Shown one piece after another: positions 26,901-32,759 of a stretch of DNA of 64,000 nucleotides (within the stretch, counting starts at the first letter, position 1; every line of letters starts with the position of its first letter). The stretch comes from Sinotaia quadrata. Lineage: Eukaryota; Mollusca; Gastropoda; Architaenioglossa; Viviparidae. The notes beneath the pieces are model-generated. The model searched no databases, had not been told where the DNA came from, and was given only the letters and a program-made list of their open reading frames with translations. The stretch lies in the NCBI GenBank assembly GCA_028829895.1, contig CM054179.1, forward strand, positions 37,447,117 to 37,511,116. Reading direction: 5' to 3'. The position numbers and the translations under genes were made by a program.

Positions 26901-27753
26901 GACTCACCTATTGTCCAGACGAGACTTTAAAAGCATATGTGTGGGCCGCCGCCTATCACCCCCTGCTATTGGTGACGAGGGGTGGGGGTCAACATTGTGG
27001 CTATCCGACTTCGCTACATCAGTGTCGCATTGCTTCTCTACACGCGAGTACGATGGGTCTTTGCTACATCAACGCTGTGTGACCTCGCTGTACTTAGAAC
27101 TATATTTGTCTATGACCGCTGCTCTTAGCTACATTATTTCGCTACATTTATGCTACATGAATACCTATATTTTCACCAATATTAAAATTCCCAAGGAATC
27201 AATAAGAAATAATAACAAAATTAAATTACAAAATAAAAAATAATCTTACTCCCCTTTTGTAAAACAGAAAGTGATTTCTTAAAAGCAGACGATATTAACT
27301 TATTTTATTTTTTTCCCTGAAAAATAGCTACAATATTCCTAATATTAACAAATACAACGATCAAAACGTACATTGAGCAGCATTATTCCTGTGTCAATTG
27401 TTTTTGTTCAGATTCTAACTGCTTTTATAATTAAGCTAACGACACTGTCTACTAACAGGACTGTCTTTTTTCTGAATCTATATTTAACAAAATAGATGGA
27501 TCAATGATGCAAGTACGTGTATTAATGGTCGTCTCCCCTTTAGGAAGGAAACAGTTTCTGGTTGGCTATTTTCTAAAATGTAAGAATAAAATATGGTAAA
27601 ATGTCAATATTAAAGTACATTTATGGACCTTATTTTGACTCCCTCCCCCCCCCCCAACTCGTCAATGTTTCAAGCACAGAGTCACAGTAAATTGCCTTTC
27701 TTTTTCTTTTAGAGGCCACTGACGTCACTACGATCTTTGTGTCATTGATGTGA
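888..27753 (+). CDS. Ig-like single-pass transmembrane receptor, 3' part of gene (9 exons)
   Basis: Joined exons are 888-1003, 3136-3224, 6845-6998, 10774-10905, 12138-12197, 16443-16487, 18132-18167, 20352-20381 and 27713-27753 (TGA at 27751). Every junction is AG/GT and the phases agree (2 in, then 1, 0, 1, 1, 1, 1, 1, 1), which gives one frame with no internal stop. The first three exons encode a Cys-containing ectodomain. The third ends in an Ig F-strand-like stretch, LKLTPADNKRFYRCY. The fourth is a transmembrane segment followed by basic residues (RNKK). The last five give a cytoplasmic tail of about 83 residues counting the end of exon four. The 5' exons, including any signal peptide, are outside the window. 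The ligand and pathway cannot be read from the sequence; a surface recognition or adhesion role is inferred. The exon chain is firm; the Ig-like label is moderately firm, because a Cys-rich domain of another fold could look similar. Confidence 0.72.
1004..2650. other. Receptor intron, no feature seen
   Basis: AT-rich unique-looking sequence. Short open frames such as 1841-2062 have no recognisable content. No RNA gene or transposon end was seen. Confidence 0.5.
2655..2925 (-). repeat. Copy of a dispersed repeat (family also at 30,725 and 31,404), containing a perfect hairpin
   Basis: Read on the minus strand it matches 30,739-30,962 closely (shared landmarks gcggatatacgggcgctgta, caaacatttaccgttacac, tttcttctccaac, gtgtaagaaggtcaataaat). 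It differs by an extra inverted copy of the last ~28 bp. That creates a 28 bp perfect inverted repeat, 2684-2711 and 2716-2743, with loop gcaa. Confidence 0.75.
2943..3130. repeat. 57 bp minisatellite, 3.3 copies, abutting exon B
   Basis: The unit begins actgggcgtacaaacctaga and is nearly identical between copies. Because 57 is a multiple of three, open frames cross it on both strands; these are artefacts. It ends five bases before the exon B acceptor cag. Confidence 0.9.
3136..3224 (+). CDS. Receptor exon B: ectodomain middle part
   Basis: This 89 nt exon runs from aaccaacag to CCA|gtaagt, phase 1 in and phase 0 out. It encodes SNEWTQYIDTNNIHH and ends with ECSIFP, so it supplies a Trp and one Cys to the domain. 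The acceptor has a weak pyrimidine tract because the 57 bp minisatellite (2943-3130) abuts it directly. The other two frames either stop or break the phase at the next exon. Confidence 0.6.
3830..4416. repeat. 58 bp minisatellite, about 10 copies
   Basis: The unit contains aacacatttgtttaaagtga and caagtactataataaaaca. The middle copies are nearly identical; the outer ones have decayed (a variant reads cagatgtcaag). Confidence 0.9.
4985..5345. repeat. Degenerate 30-32 bp tandem repeat
   Basis: tttccaatagtgtttatgtc and later gcttgatgtatgtttctaat recur with a period of about 30 bp. The 3' part (5210-5300) has three clean 30 bp copies. Confidence 0.75.
5805..6025. repeat. 23 bp tandem repeat, about 9-10 copies
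   Basis: The unit aataagcttaagactttgg plus acga. Variants alternate agcttaag, ggctcaag and agctcaag. Confidence 0.9.
6065..6330. repeat. 58 bp tandem repeat, about 4-5 copies
   Basis: The unit contains acgtgtcactttcagagact and ctctgcgtgtgcagtt. Two long overlapping open frames here are repeat artefacts. Confidence 0.85.
6845..6998 (+). CDS. Receptor exon C: Ig-like C-terminal half and stalk
   Basis: This 154 nt exon has acceptor atttctag and donor AAAG|gtatgt, phase 0 in and phase 1 out. It encodes 51 full codons. LKLTPADNKRFYRCY resembles an Ig E-F strand with its Cys. It is followed by a Tyr/Asp-rich stretch (about 30 residues) that probably forms the last strand and the membrane-proximal stalk. 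The end of the exon plus its donor is duplicated twice more in the intron (7004-7160). Confidence 0.75.
7004..7160 (+). repeat. Two decayed tandem copies of the end of receptor exon C with its splice donor
   Basis: The last ~75 bp of the exon (from GATTTATGACAA...) plus the start of the intron recur at about 7014-7085 and 7090-7155. The first copy has lost the GT donor (cagaaatgtag); the second keeps AAAG|gtatat. Point differences and a frameshift show the copies are not recent. They lie within the intron and are probably silent, although the third donor could still be used. Confidence 0.75.
7735..8110. repeat. 27 bp tandem repeat, about 14 degenerate copies
   Basis: The unit ataatcagtacagttggatt plus cagtcat is best preserved at 7790-7900. 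It gives a 9-residue repeating open frame on the minus strand, which has no other coding support. Confidence 0.85.
8215..8560. repeat. Degenerate AT-rich tandem repeat
   Basis: aatacactaatttatcac recurs at irregular 15-60 bp spacing, with a clean duplication at 8218-8310. Confidence 0.65.
9285..9372. repeat. (GA)n microsatellite
   Basis: About 44 uninterrupted GA units. Confidence 0.98.
9652..10693. repeat. 65 bp minisatellite, 16 copies
   Basis: The unit begins gtatgaccactgttgtgctg and ends ttttgttagtca. Copies differ at three main variable sites (gtatgAcc/Gcc, tgttGtg/Ttg, ccagCc/Tc), so variants are interspersed. It ends 80 bp before the transmembrane exon. Confidence 0.95.
10774..10905 (+). 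CDS. Receptor exon D: transmembrane segment
   Basis: This 132 nt exon (acceptor ctaacctttcag, donor GAAG|gtattg) is phase 1-1. After a short juxtamembrane stretch (ASTESILTT) it encodes about 24 hydrophobic residues, including GGAVGAILLFLAGMIFALLL, and then WQILRNKKEMKE. The positive charges after the segment put the C-terminus in the cytoplasm. Because its length is a multiple of three and it is phase-symmetric, skipping it would keep the frame and could yield a soluble form; this is an inference. Confidence 0.85.
11354..11915. repeat. 56 bp minisatellite, 10 copies
   Basis: The unit begins cttggcttctataaatcatg and ends agtattatagccttg. Variant sites are acatAttt/acataAtt and gccTtg/gcaGtg. 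Confidence 0.95.
12138..12197 (+). CDS. Receptor exon E: cytoplasmic tail, 60 nt
   Basis: Acceptor gtcttttccag and donor AGAG|gtaata bound a phase 1-1 exon of 20 codon equivalents. It encodes DSAPPPTDFCNVVDSMTLKR, which has a short proline run and no recognised signalling motif. The splice sites are strong and the phase fits both neighbours. Confidence 0.7.
12400..12985. repeat. 41 bp pyrimidine-rich minisatellite
   Basis: The unit cagtaacgcccatcctgtca plus atcgatcctttcctccctctc is clean at about 12,665-12,985 (8 copies) and decayed upstream. The plus strand is strongly C/T-rich. Confidence 0.9.
12986..14660. other. Receptor intron, little structure
   Basis: AT-rich. A weak duplication around tccaagatcgca is seen at 13,895-13,960. 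No gene, RNA or mobile element was recognised. Confidence 0.5.
14672..14880. repeat. 51 bp tandem repeat, about 4 copies
   Basis: The unit contains ggatgtgagctgtgcaatga and gcaataaatgcctgttt, starting at 14,701, 14,752 and 14,803. Confidence 0.9.
15196..15420 (+). CDS. Possible 74-residue secreted peptide inside a receptor intron (unrecognised)
   Basis: The ORF begins MRLGNSFWTLLLLDFVFIWV, a good signal-peptide shape (short basic n-region, hydrophobic core, then ECMQ). It continues with a hydrophilic Lys/Ser-rich stretch containing one Cys (DCPHEMKDARK) and ends at TAA. GGGCGGGG and TTTAAAAG lie only about 10-25 bp before the ATG, too close to drive transcription of that ATG. No splice evidence or homology is known to me. 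It sits in the 12198-16442 intron on the same strand. It may be a chance ORF. Confidence 0.2.
   Translation: MRLGNSFWTLLLLDFVFIWVECMQVFRFLSTNRGLPDCPHEMKDARKQSSIDTSSKPNEHKFDKHKQNAFKSVF
15580..15765. repeat. 34 bp tandem repeat, about 4 copies
   Basis: The unit ggattaaatcacacctaagt plus gaacgatatcacca starts at 15,667 and 15,701, with weaker copies on each side. Confidence 0.85.
16443..16487 (+). CDS. Receptor exon F: cytoplasmic tail, 45 nt
   Basis: Acceptor tttctttacag and donor ACAG|gtaaga, phase 1-1. Encodes DSHAVQPRPSILKKT. RPSILKK resembles a basophilic-kinase substrate site, but such short motifs are weak evidence. Length is a multiple of three, so it could act as a cassette exon. Confidence 0.65.
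16690..17145. repeat. 48 bp minisatellite, about 9 copies
   Basis: The unit begins taatcaccagatagtaaaca and includes cgatctttactacacagtca. The 16-residue repeating open frame on the minus strand (16,648-17,094) is a consequence of the 48 bp period. Confidence 0.92.
17445..17640. repeat. 48 bp tandem repeat, about 4 copies
   Basis: caatgagtccgtacaaaaat and aatgagtcaataaaattgtc alternate. The unit is unrelated to the 48 bp array just upstream. Confidence 0.88.
18132..18167 (+). CDS. Receptor exon G: cytoplasmic tail, 36 nt
   Basis: Acceptor gttgccatcag and donor TGGC|gtaagt, phase 1-1. Encodes ASLKKESSSVDW when joined to exon F. A 37 bp tandem repeat starts about 20 bp after the donor. Its very small size lowers confidence, but both splice sites are good and the phase fits. 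Confidence 0.55.
18189..18302. repeat. 37 bp tandem repeat, 3 copies
   Basis: The unit gtaaactgatagtgcgtgta plus gaaacttagtcactata begins 22 bp after the exon G donor. Confidence 0.92.
18370..19420. repeat. Long degenerate TAGTACTTTTG-type repeat
   Basis: tagtacttttgtag and related words recur for about 1 kb at irregular spacing, with three clean copies of a 42 bp unit at 18,410-18,540. This is an old, heavily mutated tandem array. Confidence 0.7.
19495..19562. repeat. (TAG)n microsatellite
   Basis: Interrupted TAG/CAG trinucleotide run. Confidence 0.95.
19984..20046. repeat. (GA)n microsatellite
   Basis: About 30 GA units. Confidence 0.97.
20352..20381 (+). CDS. Receptor exon H: cytoplasmic tail, 30 nt
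   Basis: Acceptor tttcatttcag and donor GATC|gtaagt, phase 1-1. Encodes PPIRLGSSVD when joined to exon G. Like the previous tail exons it is symmetric and in-frame. The next exon is 7.3 kb away. Confidence 0.55.
20789..20876. repeat. (GT)n microsatellite
   Basis: About 44 GT units. An open frame runs through it into the LINE downstream by chance. Confidence 0.98.
20907..22492 (+). mobile_element. 5'-truncated R4/Dong-like LINE inserted in a (TAA)n microsatellite
   Basis: The 5' side is (AAT)n (20,907-20,961) and the 3' side is (ATA)n (22,475-22,492), so the element sits within a TAA microsatellite. The body (20,962-22,474) starts in the reverse transcriptase just after the expected YADD-type active site and runs to a 3' UTR of about 58 bp. 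Non-LTR elements of the R4/Dong group with a restriction-like endonuclease are known to target TAA repeats, which agrees with this layout. The truncation means it cannot be autonomous. Confidence 0.8.
20962..22416 (+). CDS. LINE ORF C-terminus: RT thumb, zinc finger, restriction-like endonuclease (partial)
   Basis: The frame is open for 484 codons to TAA, but its true start is missing. It opens with LYGKNESDI and KFGLEKC, which follow the catalytic YADD motif in R2/R4-type reverse transcriptases. YKYLGILQ and a basic maturase-like thumb come next. CRLCKSMDETTEHILSGC is a CX2CX8HX4C zinc finger. RRPDIVVL...IIDVAVP...KYQ is the PD-(D/E)XK endonuclease signature that nicks the target for target-primed reverse transcription. 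The upstream ATG at 20,746 lies before the GT repeat and is not part of the gene. The 3' two thirds has no stop or frameshift, which suggests fairly recent insertion. Confidence 0.82.
22555..23400. repeat. 70 bp minisatellite, about 12 copies
   Basis: The unit begins catggtctgcagccaatgaa and includes gcttgctattaaactgtttt. Copies differ at ctgCag/Tag, aAac/Cac and gtgttAcg/Tcg. The last copy is decayed. Confidence 0.95.
23815..23970. repeat. 81 bp direct duplication
   Basis: ttggcctcgatcagttcaag ... cacgtcttggaaatatcgac occurs at 23,821 and 23,902 with few differences. Confidence 0.9.
24395..24535. repeat. Degenerate ~43 bp tandem repeat
   Basis: tttagaatgctttatt(a/c)acaa followed by gatcgctata recurs about four times. 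Confidence 0.75.
25288..25490. repeat. 53 bp tandem repeat, about 4 copies, each with a splice-donor-like site
   Basis: The unit ttacggtaagtgtttgcaca ... acaacgttgaaaacagttag starts at 25,321, 25,374 and so on. Each copy has ACG|GTAAGTG, a near-consensus donor. Confidence 0.9.
26278..26590. repeat. 45 bp purine-rich tandem repeat, about 7 copies
   Basis: The unit agcagtgtggaagtcaggag plus a variable 25 bp. Because the period is a multiple of three, open frames appear on both strands (for example 26,259-26,603 minus); there is no independent coding support. Confidence 0.88.
26600..27710. other. Receptor last intron, 3' part, no feature seen
   Basis: AT-rich with a GC-richer patch at 26,940-27,060 inside a 134-codon open frame (26,839-27,243). 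That frame has no recognisable domain and no supporting splice sites. Confidence 0.45.
27713..27753 (+). CDS. Receptor exon I: terminal coding exon
   Basis: A long pyrimidine tract (tgcctttctttttcttttag) precedes this exon. In phase 1 it encodes QATDVTTIFVSLM and then TGA at 27751-27753. The C-terminus S-L-M fits the loose class I PDZ ligand pattern (S/T-x-hydrophobic), which is only suggestive. No AATAAA is seen in the next few hundred bases. A candidate start exon of another gene begins at 27980, so the 3' UTR must be short or overlap that gene. Confidence 0.55.
27720..27727. promoter_or_regulatory. Perfect CRE-like palindrome TGACGTCA
   Basis: It lies inside the receptor's last coding exon and 253 bp upstream of the CUB gene's candidate start. 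A related half-site (TGACGCAA) is at 27,751. The match to the CREB/ATF site is exact, but an 8 bp match alone is weak evidence of function. Confidence 0.3.
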
Positions 27754-27979
27754 CGCAAGTTGTCAAGACTACAGACCATTTATGTAATTCATTCCAGTTG
27801 AATCAGTAGCAAAAAGGTAATCGACTTTTGCGTAGTTTAAACTACTGCTTACCTTTCCTTTTTTTGTAACTGAGGAATGTATTCGAAAGGAACGTTCCCA
27901 TGTAGGTTACAAATGTCATTCGTAGATTAGCGGAGTACCTACTGAATTGATCTAAGGAAAGAGTTGATTCCTTACTGAC

Positions 27980-28625
27980 ATGAAGTGTCTACTACTGATT
28001 GATCCATACCGAGGTAAGTATTATTTACAAAAATCAAATGCATATTTTTAGTTTCAATTATATTATTGAATACACTGGTGTTTTCTTAGAAATTGTAAGT
28101 TTTCAAAACTCGATAAATATTAACATTGCACGATATAAGCGTCTCATTTTAATGCAATGTCACTTCAAAAAACAGTGAAATCTGAAAGTAATCTCATGAT
28201 TCGTCGTTCTTGAAGAAATATAGATTTGTCATTTTCGTCTTTTGGCCTACTTAACATGTGTACCCTAATCTAGGCAGTTTTTCTGTCGATCATTTCAAAC
28301 ACACTAATTAGTAAATGCTGTCACAAAATAGTTAACTGAGTCGTCCAAGTATGAAGATGAACTCAGTTTTCGCATTCACTTCATTCTGTAGTAATCGATT
28401 AGTAATACCATACAAAATTCTTTTCCTTCTCTTGTCAAGACACACCTGAGAAATGCTCTTGGAGGAAATATATGTTGCTGTGCCTGGTGTTTCTCATCGC
28501 TGGGGTTATTCAAGGCGTCCACAGTCAAAGTAAGAATCTTTTAATGTCATAAGGACTAATATAACATGGCATGGAAAATATTAACAAGATTAGCACTTAC
28601 TACTACTACTACTACTACTATTAGT

Positions 28626-28682
<57 letters not shown>

Positions 28683-29181
28683 CGCTGTCATTACTCCTAC
28701 AGCCATGGCACTGTGTTGTGTTTCTTAAAGAAGGTATGAATGGCTTATACACCTGGTTGGAGGAAATGTTAACAACATGCGTGTGTATTCACAAAACATA
28801 CACAAAGTGATGCTGCGAGTGGTCGACTGACGATGAATAGCAAACTGTTTCTTTGTTTTTAGAAATGAGAACACTTGTATAAATAATTAATAGTTAATGT
28901 TTAATAGTTATTTTTCTAACGTTGTACAATGAAACATCGCAATAAATGACACAGCATTATGTAACAATTGTTCTTACAATGTGGAAGTTATAAAAAATAT
29001 CACAGAAAACAAACACAGCACACACAAAATAGTCAAAAAGAATGAAGTATGTAAGTTATAAGTATATTGCTTTAAAGACCAATGGTGCCATCAGCATCTT
29101 AATTTCGTTCTTGTTGCTATTCAGTATAGTATGCTCATAAATATGTAAGAAAAATAAATAAGAATATAAATTAAAACCAGT

Positions 29182-29212
<31 letters not shown>

Positions 29213-29818
29213 AAATTTCTTTCTTTCTAAATTTCTTTCTTTCTAAATTTCTTTCTTTCTTTCTAAATTTCTTTCTCTCGTTATCATAATTTACAGAATG
29301 CTGTTTTTTCCTTTTCGTTGTCTTCTTCCTCTTCTTCTTTCTATCTTCGAGAAATAGTGACTAATTTAGGCACTGCAAATCCTAATGAAAACGTCTAGTT
29401 TCAGGAATGTATACTTGAAATGATGGGGGAAAATGTTTATTATTATTTTAAAGAAATTATTTCACTCGGTGATAGTATTAGAAATTTTTCAGTCGACAAT
29501 CAGTTTTGGAAGCAGTATGTTCAATTGCAACTAGCGCGCGCGTGTGTGAGTTTGCATGTTCCATACAAATATATTTATATATTTTTTACTTCCTATTACA
29601 GGTGAAACACTTAACACAGAAAACTATGGCATCATTATGAGCAAAAATTATCCTAACAACTATCCAGGAAATAAGGAAACGTACACTTGGTACATTACAG
29701 TGAAATCAGGCAATAGTTCAATGCTTTATTTCAGAGATTTTGATGTGTCAATAAATGCCGATGGAAACTGCACTAGAGATTATGTGGAGGTGATTCACGG
29801 CGATTCATTAAAATCAAT
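27980..29818 (+). CDS. Secreted or membrane CUB-domain protein, 5' part of gene (3 exons)
   Basis: Exons are 27980-28013 (ATG start), 28440-28529 and 29602-29818, joined by phase 1, phase 1 introns with good GT-AG sites. Exon 2 encodes a hydrophobic signal sequence (MLLCLVFLIAGVIQGVHSQ). Exon 3 encodes about the first two thirds of a CUB domain. Translation may instead begin at the in-frame ATG at 28472, which gives a textbook signal peptide and would make the first exon non-coding; the upstream ATG adds about 20 residues before the hydrophobic core. Exon 3 exits in phase 2, the phase in which the upstream receptor's exon A (888) is entered, so the two genes may share an architecture. The rest of the CUB domain and later exons were not found. 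CUB domains bind proteins or sugars outside the cell, often through calcium; the partner here is unknown. Confidence 0.65.
28440..28529 (+). CDS. CUB gene exon 2: signal peptide
   Basis: This 90 nt exon is phase 1-1 (acceptor tctcttgtcaag, donor CAAA|gtaaga). It has a basic n-region (EKCSWRKY), a hydrophobic core and a c-region GVHSQ, giving a plausible signal peptidase site near the exon end. The in-frame ATG at 28472 is the best start if the upstream exon is UTR. Confidence 0.7.
28596..28683. repeat. Compound trinucleotide microsatellite (ACT)n(AGC)n(AGT)n
   Basis: ACT units switch at 28,621 to AGC units and then AGT units, in the first CUB-gene introns. Confidence 0.95.
29176..29280. repeat. 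(TTTC)n microsatellite with TAAA interruptions
   Basis: Runs of ttctttctttct broken by taaattt. Confidence 0.93.
29602..29818 (+). CDS. CUB gene exon 3: N-terminal two thirds of a CUB domain
   Basis: This 217 nt exon has acceptor cctattacag and donor CAAT|gtaagt, phase 1 in and phase 2 out. Diagnostic stretches are GIIMSKNYPNNYPGN, TYTWYITV, YFRDFDV and CTRDYVEV, which match CUB strands in order. The usual first disulfide pair (C before GxI and C in CxWxI) is absent; only the Cys of CTRDY is present here, as in CUB domains with one disulfide. N-glycosylation sequons are seen (NSS, NCT). The exon lacks the terminal FCG...GF part. Confidence 0.82.
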
Positions 29819-30065
29819 GTAAGTGTTGACCACATGTTTATAATACTATGTCAAGAGGGCTAACAAAAACAATGCATATCCTCACTATAACAATGTAAGT
29901 GTTGACCACATGTTTATAATGCTATGTCAAGAGGGCTGACAAAAACAATGCATATCCTCAATATAACAATGTAAATTTTGACCATATGCTTACAATTCTA
30001 AATAAAGAGGGCTAACAAACAATACATACCCTCACTATAACAACATAAGAGTTGATCTAGTAGCC
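29811..30065 (+). repeat. 76 bp tandem repeat that includes the CUB exon 3 splice donor
   Basis: caatgtaagtgttgaccaca occurs at 29,815 (the real donor), 29,891 and, decayed, 29,967 and about 30,040. The exon's last bases and donor are therefore part of the repeat unit. Confidence 0.85.
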
Positions 30066-30566
30066 TACAGTGTTATGTCAGTAGGAATAACAAACAATGC
30101 ACATTCTAACTAATTACAAACATATTAATATTGACGCTTGACGCTTTAAAGAGATGTAGACAAGTTATTAAAAACAACACTTATTGTCTATAGTTGCAGG
30201 CTTATCAAACCTCATACAATTGCATATCCACTCATTTTTTCTTTCTACATGTGTCTTACGATATTATATATTTTAGTCCCATGACTATAATAATAATGAC
30301 CCAACATTTTATTTTCTGCACTGGGATAATTATTAACATTTCATTTATAAATTTAGCTCATTGTGGATTTAGTGTGGACTTATAAAACACTAAATAAGAA
30401 CCGGCAAACACATTAAAAGTAATAAATATGTAAAATGAACTGCAAATTGCACTTTGTTTAAAGATCTAATTGAATACTGACTACACTGGTAAGACTGCTA
30501 AATTTGTTTCTGTCTTAACAATAAAACCTGACTACATATATAATATAATAAATGTAATATTTTCAG

Positions 30567-30600
30567 AAAGAGAAAAGCAATAGAAATACGTGATAAAGCG
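30567..30600 (+). CDS. Weak candidate fourth exon of the CUB gene
   Basis: The sequence aatattttcag|34 nt|gtaaag has acceptable splice sites and accepts the phase-2 exit of exon 3, giving IKRKAIEIRDKA. It does not resemble the expected C-terminal part of a CUB domain. It may be a chance match or an alternative end, and I would not rely on it. Confidence 0.12.
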
Positions 30601-30724
30601 GTAAAGTATGGGTGACGTCAATGCAACTTAGTTAATGGTTATTATTATTATTAATTAATTAATCGTCCATAACTCATTACAAGTGATGATAATTTTAATG
30701 TATGTTATTAATAATTATCCAGTA

Positions 30725-32125
30725 GAAACCAATCGTCTCCCTCCCTTGGCGGATATGCGGGCGCTGTAAACGTTTTCTCTCCTCCACATCATTAAAGACA
30801 AATGTTTACCATCACACAATATTTTCGTATGTAGAAAAATCCGTCTTTTAATCTATATTTATTGAGCCCCCATCCTCCCACTTTCTTCTCCAATCTAAAG
30901 TTATCAATATGTGTAAGAAAGTCAATATATTTATTAAATCAAATATACATATATCAAATACAATGAAAAATATTATTTTACATCAATAATTTCATGATGC
31001 TACTTTCAAATACTTTTTATACTATAGACTTATGCCTTAAAATACAATTCTTTAGATTAGTGTCAATAGAAATCAAAGGAGAATTCTTGAAATGGAGTTA
31101 TTAGAGATAAGTGATGATAGCTTTTACATAACCTGAATTAGGCGCTGTCTCAATAGTCTTTCAGTGCAAACAAGTAATTGTTCAGTTAATACTGTGAAAT
31201 CCACGACATTATCTCCTCACATTGTAGGATTCGATTTTATTCCCTCCAGGCTTATCCTGGGCGCTATTCACCATGTTTAGCTCCTTCAAGCAGAACAACA
31301 ATTATAGCGACTTCCTGTAACCTCCTTGTACCAGAAATTGCTCCATGTAATCAGTATCTTGCCACCATACATCAATACTTAGTTTATTAATGATTTTCCA
31401 TCAGGGACCACTCATCTCTCTCACTTGGTGGATATAATTATAGGGGTGTTAATGTTTTCTCTCTTCCACAACATTAAATATAAATATTTACTATAACACA
31501 ATGTTCCATAGGTGGAAAACCTCTTACTAAGGAGAAGACAAATCTGACTTTAATCTAAATTTAGTGACCCCAATCCACTCACTTTCTTCTCCAACATAAG
31601 GTTATCAACTTGCATAAGAAGGTCAATAAATTTAACAATAGCATTATTAAATTGACAATCAAATATACAAATAACAAATACAATGAATTAGATTAGTTGC
31701 TTCAATATTTCTATAAAGCCGGATAATTTTATAATTCACACTCTTATGTGTAAAATTCAATTCAACAACAGACTCATTACAAATCACAGGATAGTCTTAT
31801 CAGAGAACAGAAATGGAGTTATTAGAGAAAGCAATAATAGTCCTTATGTAACCTGATTCAGTGCAGTCTTAACAGTTCTTCACACACTTTGCCATAAGGT
31901 CACAAATTACAGTTCAGTTCAATTTTTACATATTTCTGTTCTTCAGTTGAAACATAATTCACTGCTCATTCTCCCAAGGTCAGCCTGGGTCCTTTTCTTC
32001 CTTATTAGTTCAATCAAGCAAAACAGCAATTGTAATAATTTCTAGTACTCCCCAGTTCCAGAAATTTTCTCATTGTAGTAAGCATACTTTGCCATCACAC
32101 ATCAAATAGTATGTAGTGTAATATC
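30725..32125 (+). repeat. Tandem duplication, two diverged units of about 690 bp
   Basis: Unit 1 (about 30,725-31,403) and unit 2 (about 31,404-32,125) share ordered landmarks: a ggcggatat/ggtggatat start, tttcttctccaa, caatgaa, tggagttattagaga, agcctgggt/atcctggg, aacaattatag/cagcaattgta, accagaaattgctcc/tccagaaattttctc. The first 250 bp of the unit also occurs inverted at 2655-2925. No ORF was found. The family is unclassified and could be a non-autonomous transposon. Confidence 0.7.
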
Positions 32126-32759
32126 TTTACACTTACACACACCACAGAACACGAATTACACAGTGGCCTATAGCCAGTGAACCAGTCGACTCAGACAGCA
32201 CGTGAAAATAGGTAACTAGAAAGGTTGCTTGCTCATTGCAGAATATAATGAAGGAGCAATTGCAAAGCTTCCAGATTGTCACATTATAACTTAATTCTTT
32301 CATAATTTCAATCTCAACCTTTGTTTCCTACAATGGTATTCATTAGCCCGATACACACATGGCATAATACGTACAGCATATCAGAACAATGTTAAGTGTT
32401 AGCACACTAAATGCGAGTAGGTTAGTTCAAATATTTGTAGTCATAAAAGTCAACTCACATAGTGCATCTCTACATAAAACACAATTATATCAAAAACAGT
32501 AGTATATGAACTATTTTCATTTTCGTTTTCGTTCAACCAGTCAGCTAACTCACCATCAAGCTAACAGCTATCTTTCAAAATTGAACTTTTTCCTGTCACT
32601 CCATATTCAGTGATCAGAGAATAAAATTTTCTACAGCAAGCAACGTTCCTTCCAATATTTTTATGTGTGCGTGGAACTTTTCCCTGTGTGCACGAAACTT
32701 TTTCCTGTGTGCGCAGAGCTTGCTACTAAAACTTGTTTCGGAATTTTGAAACTGCTACA

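Noticed and set aside
30567..30600. Fourth CUB-gene exon as a firm call
   Set aside because: Splice sites fit, but the peptide does not resemble the expected CUB C-terminus; kept only as a weak candidate.
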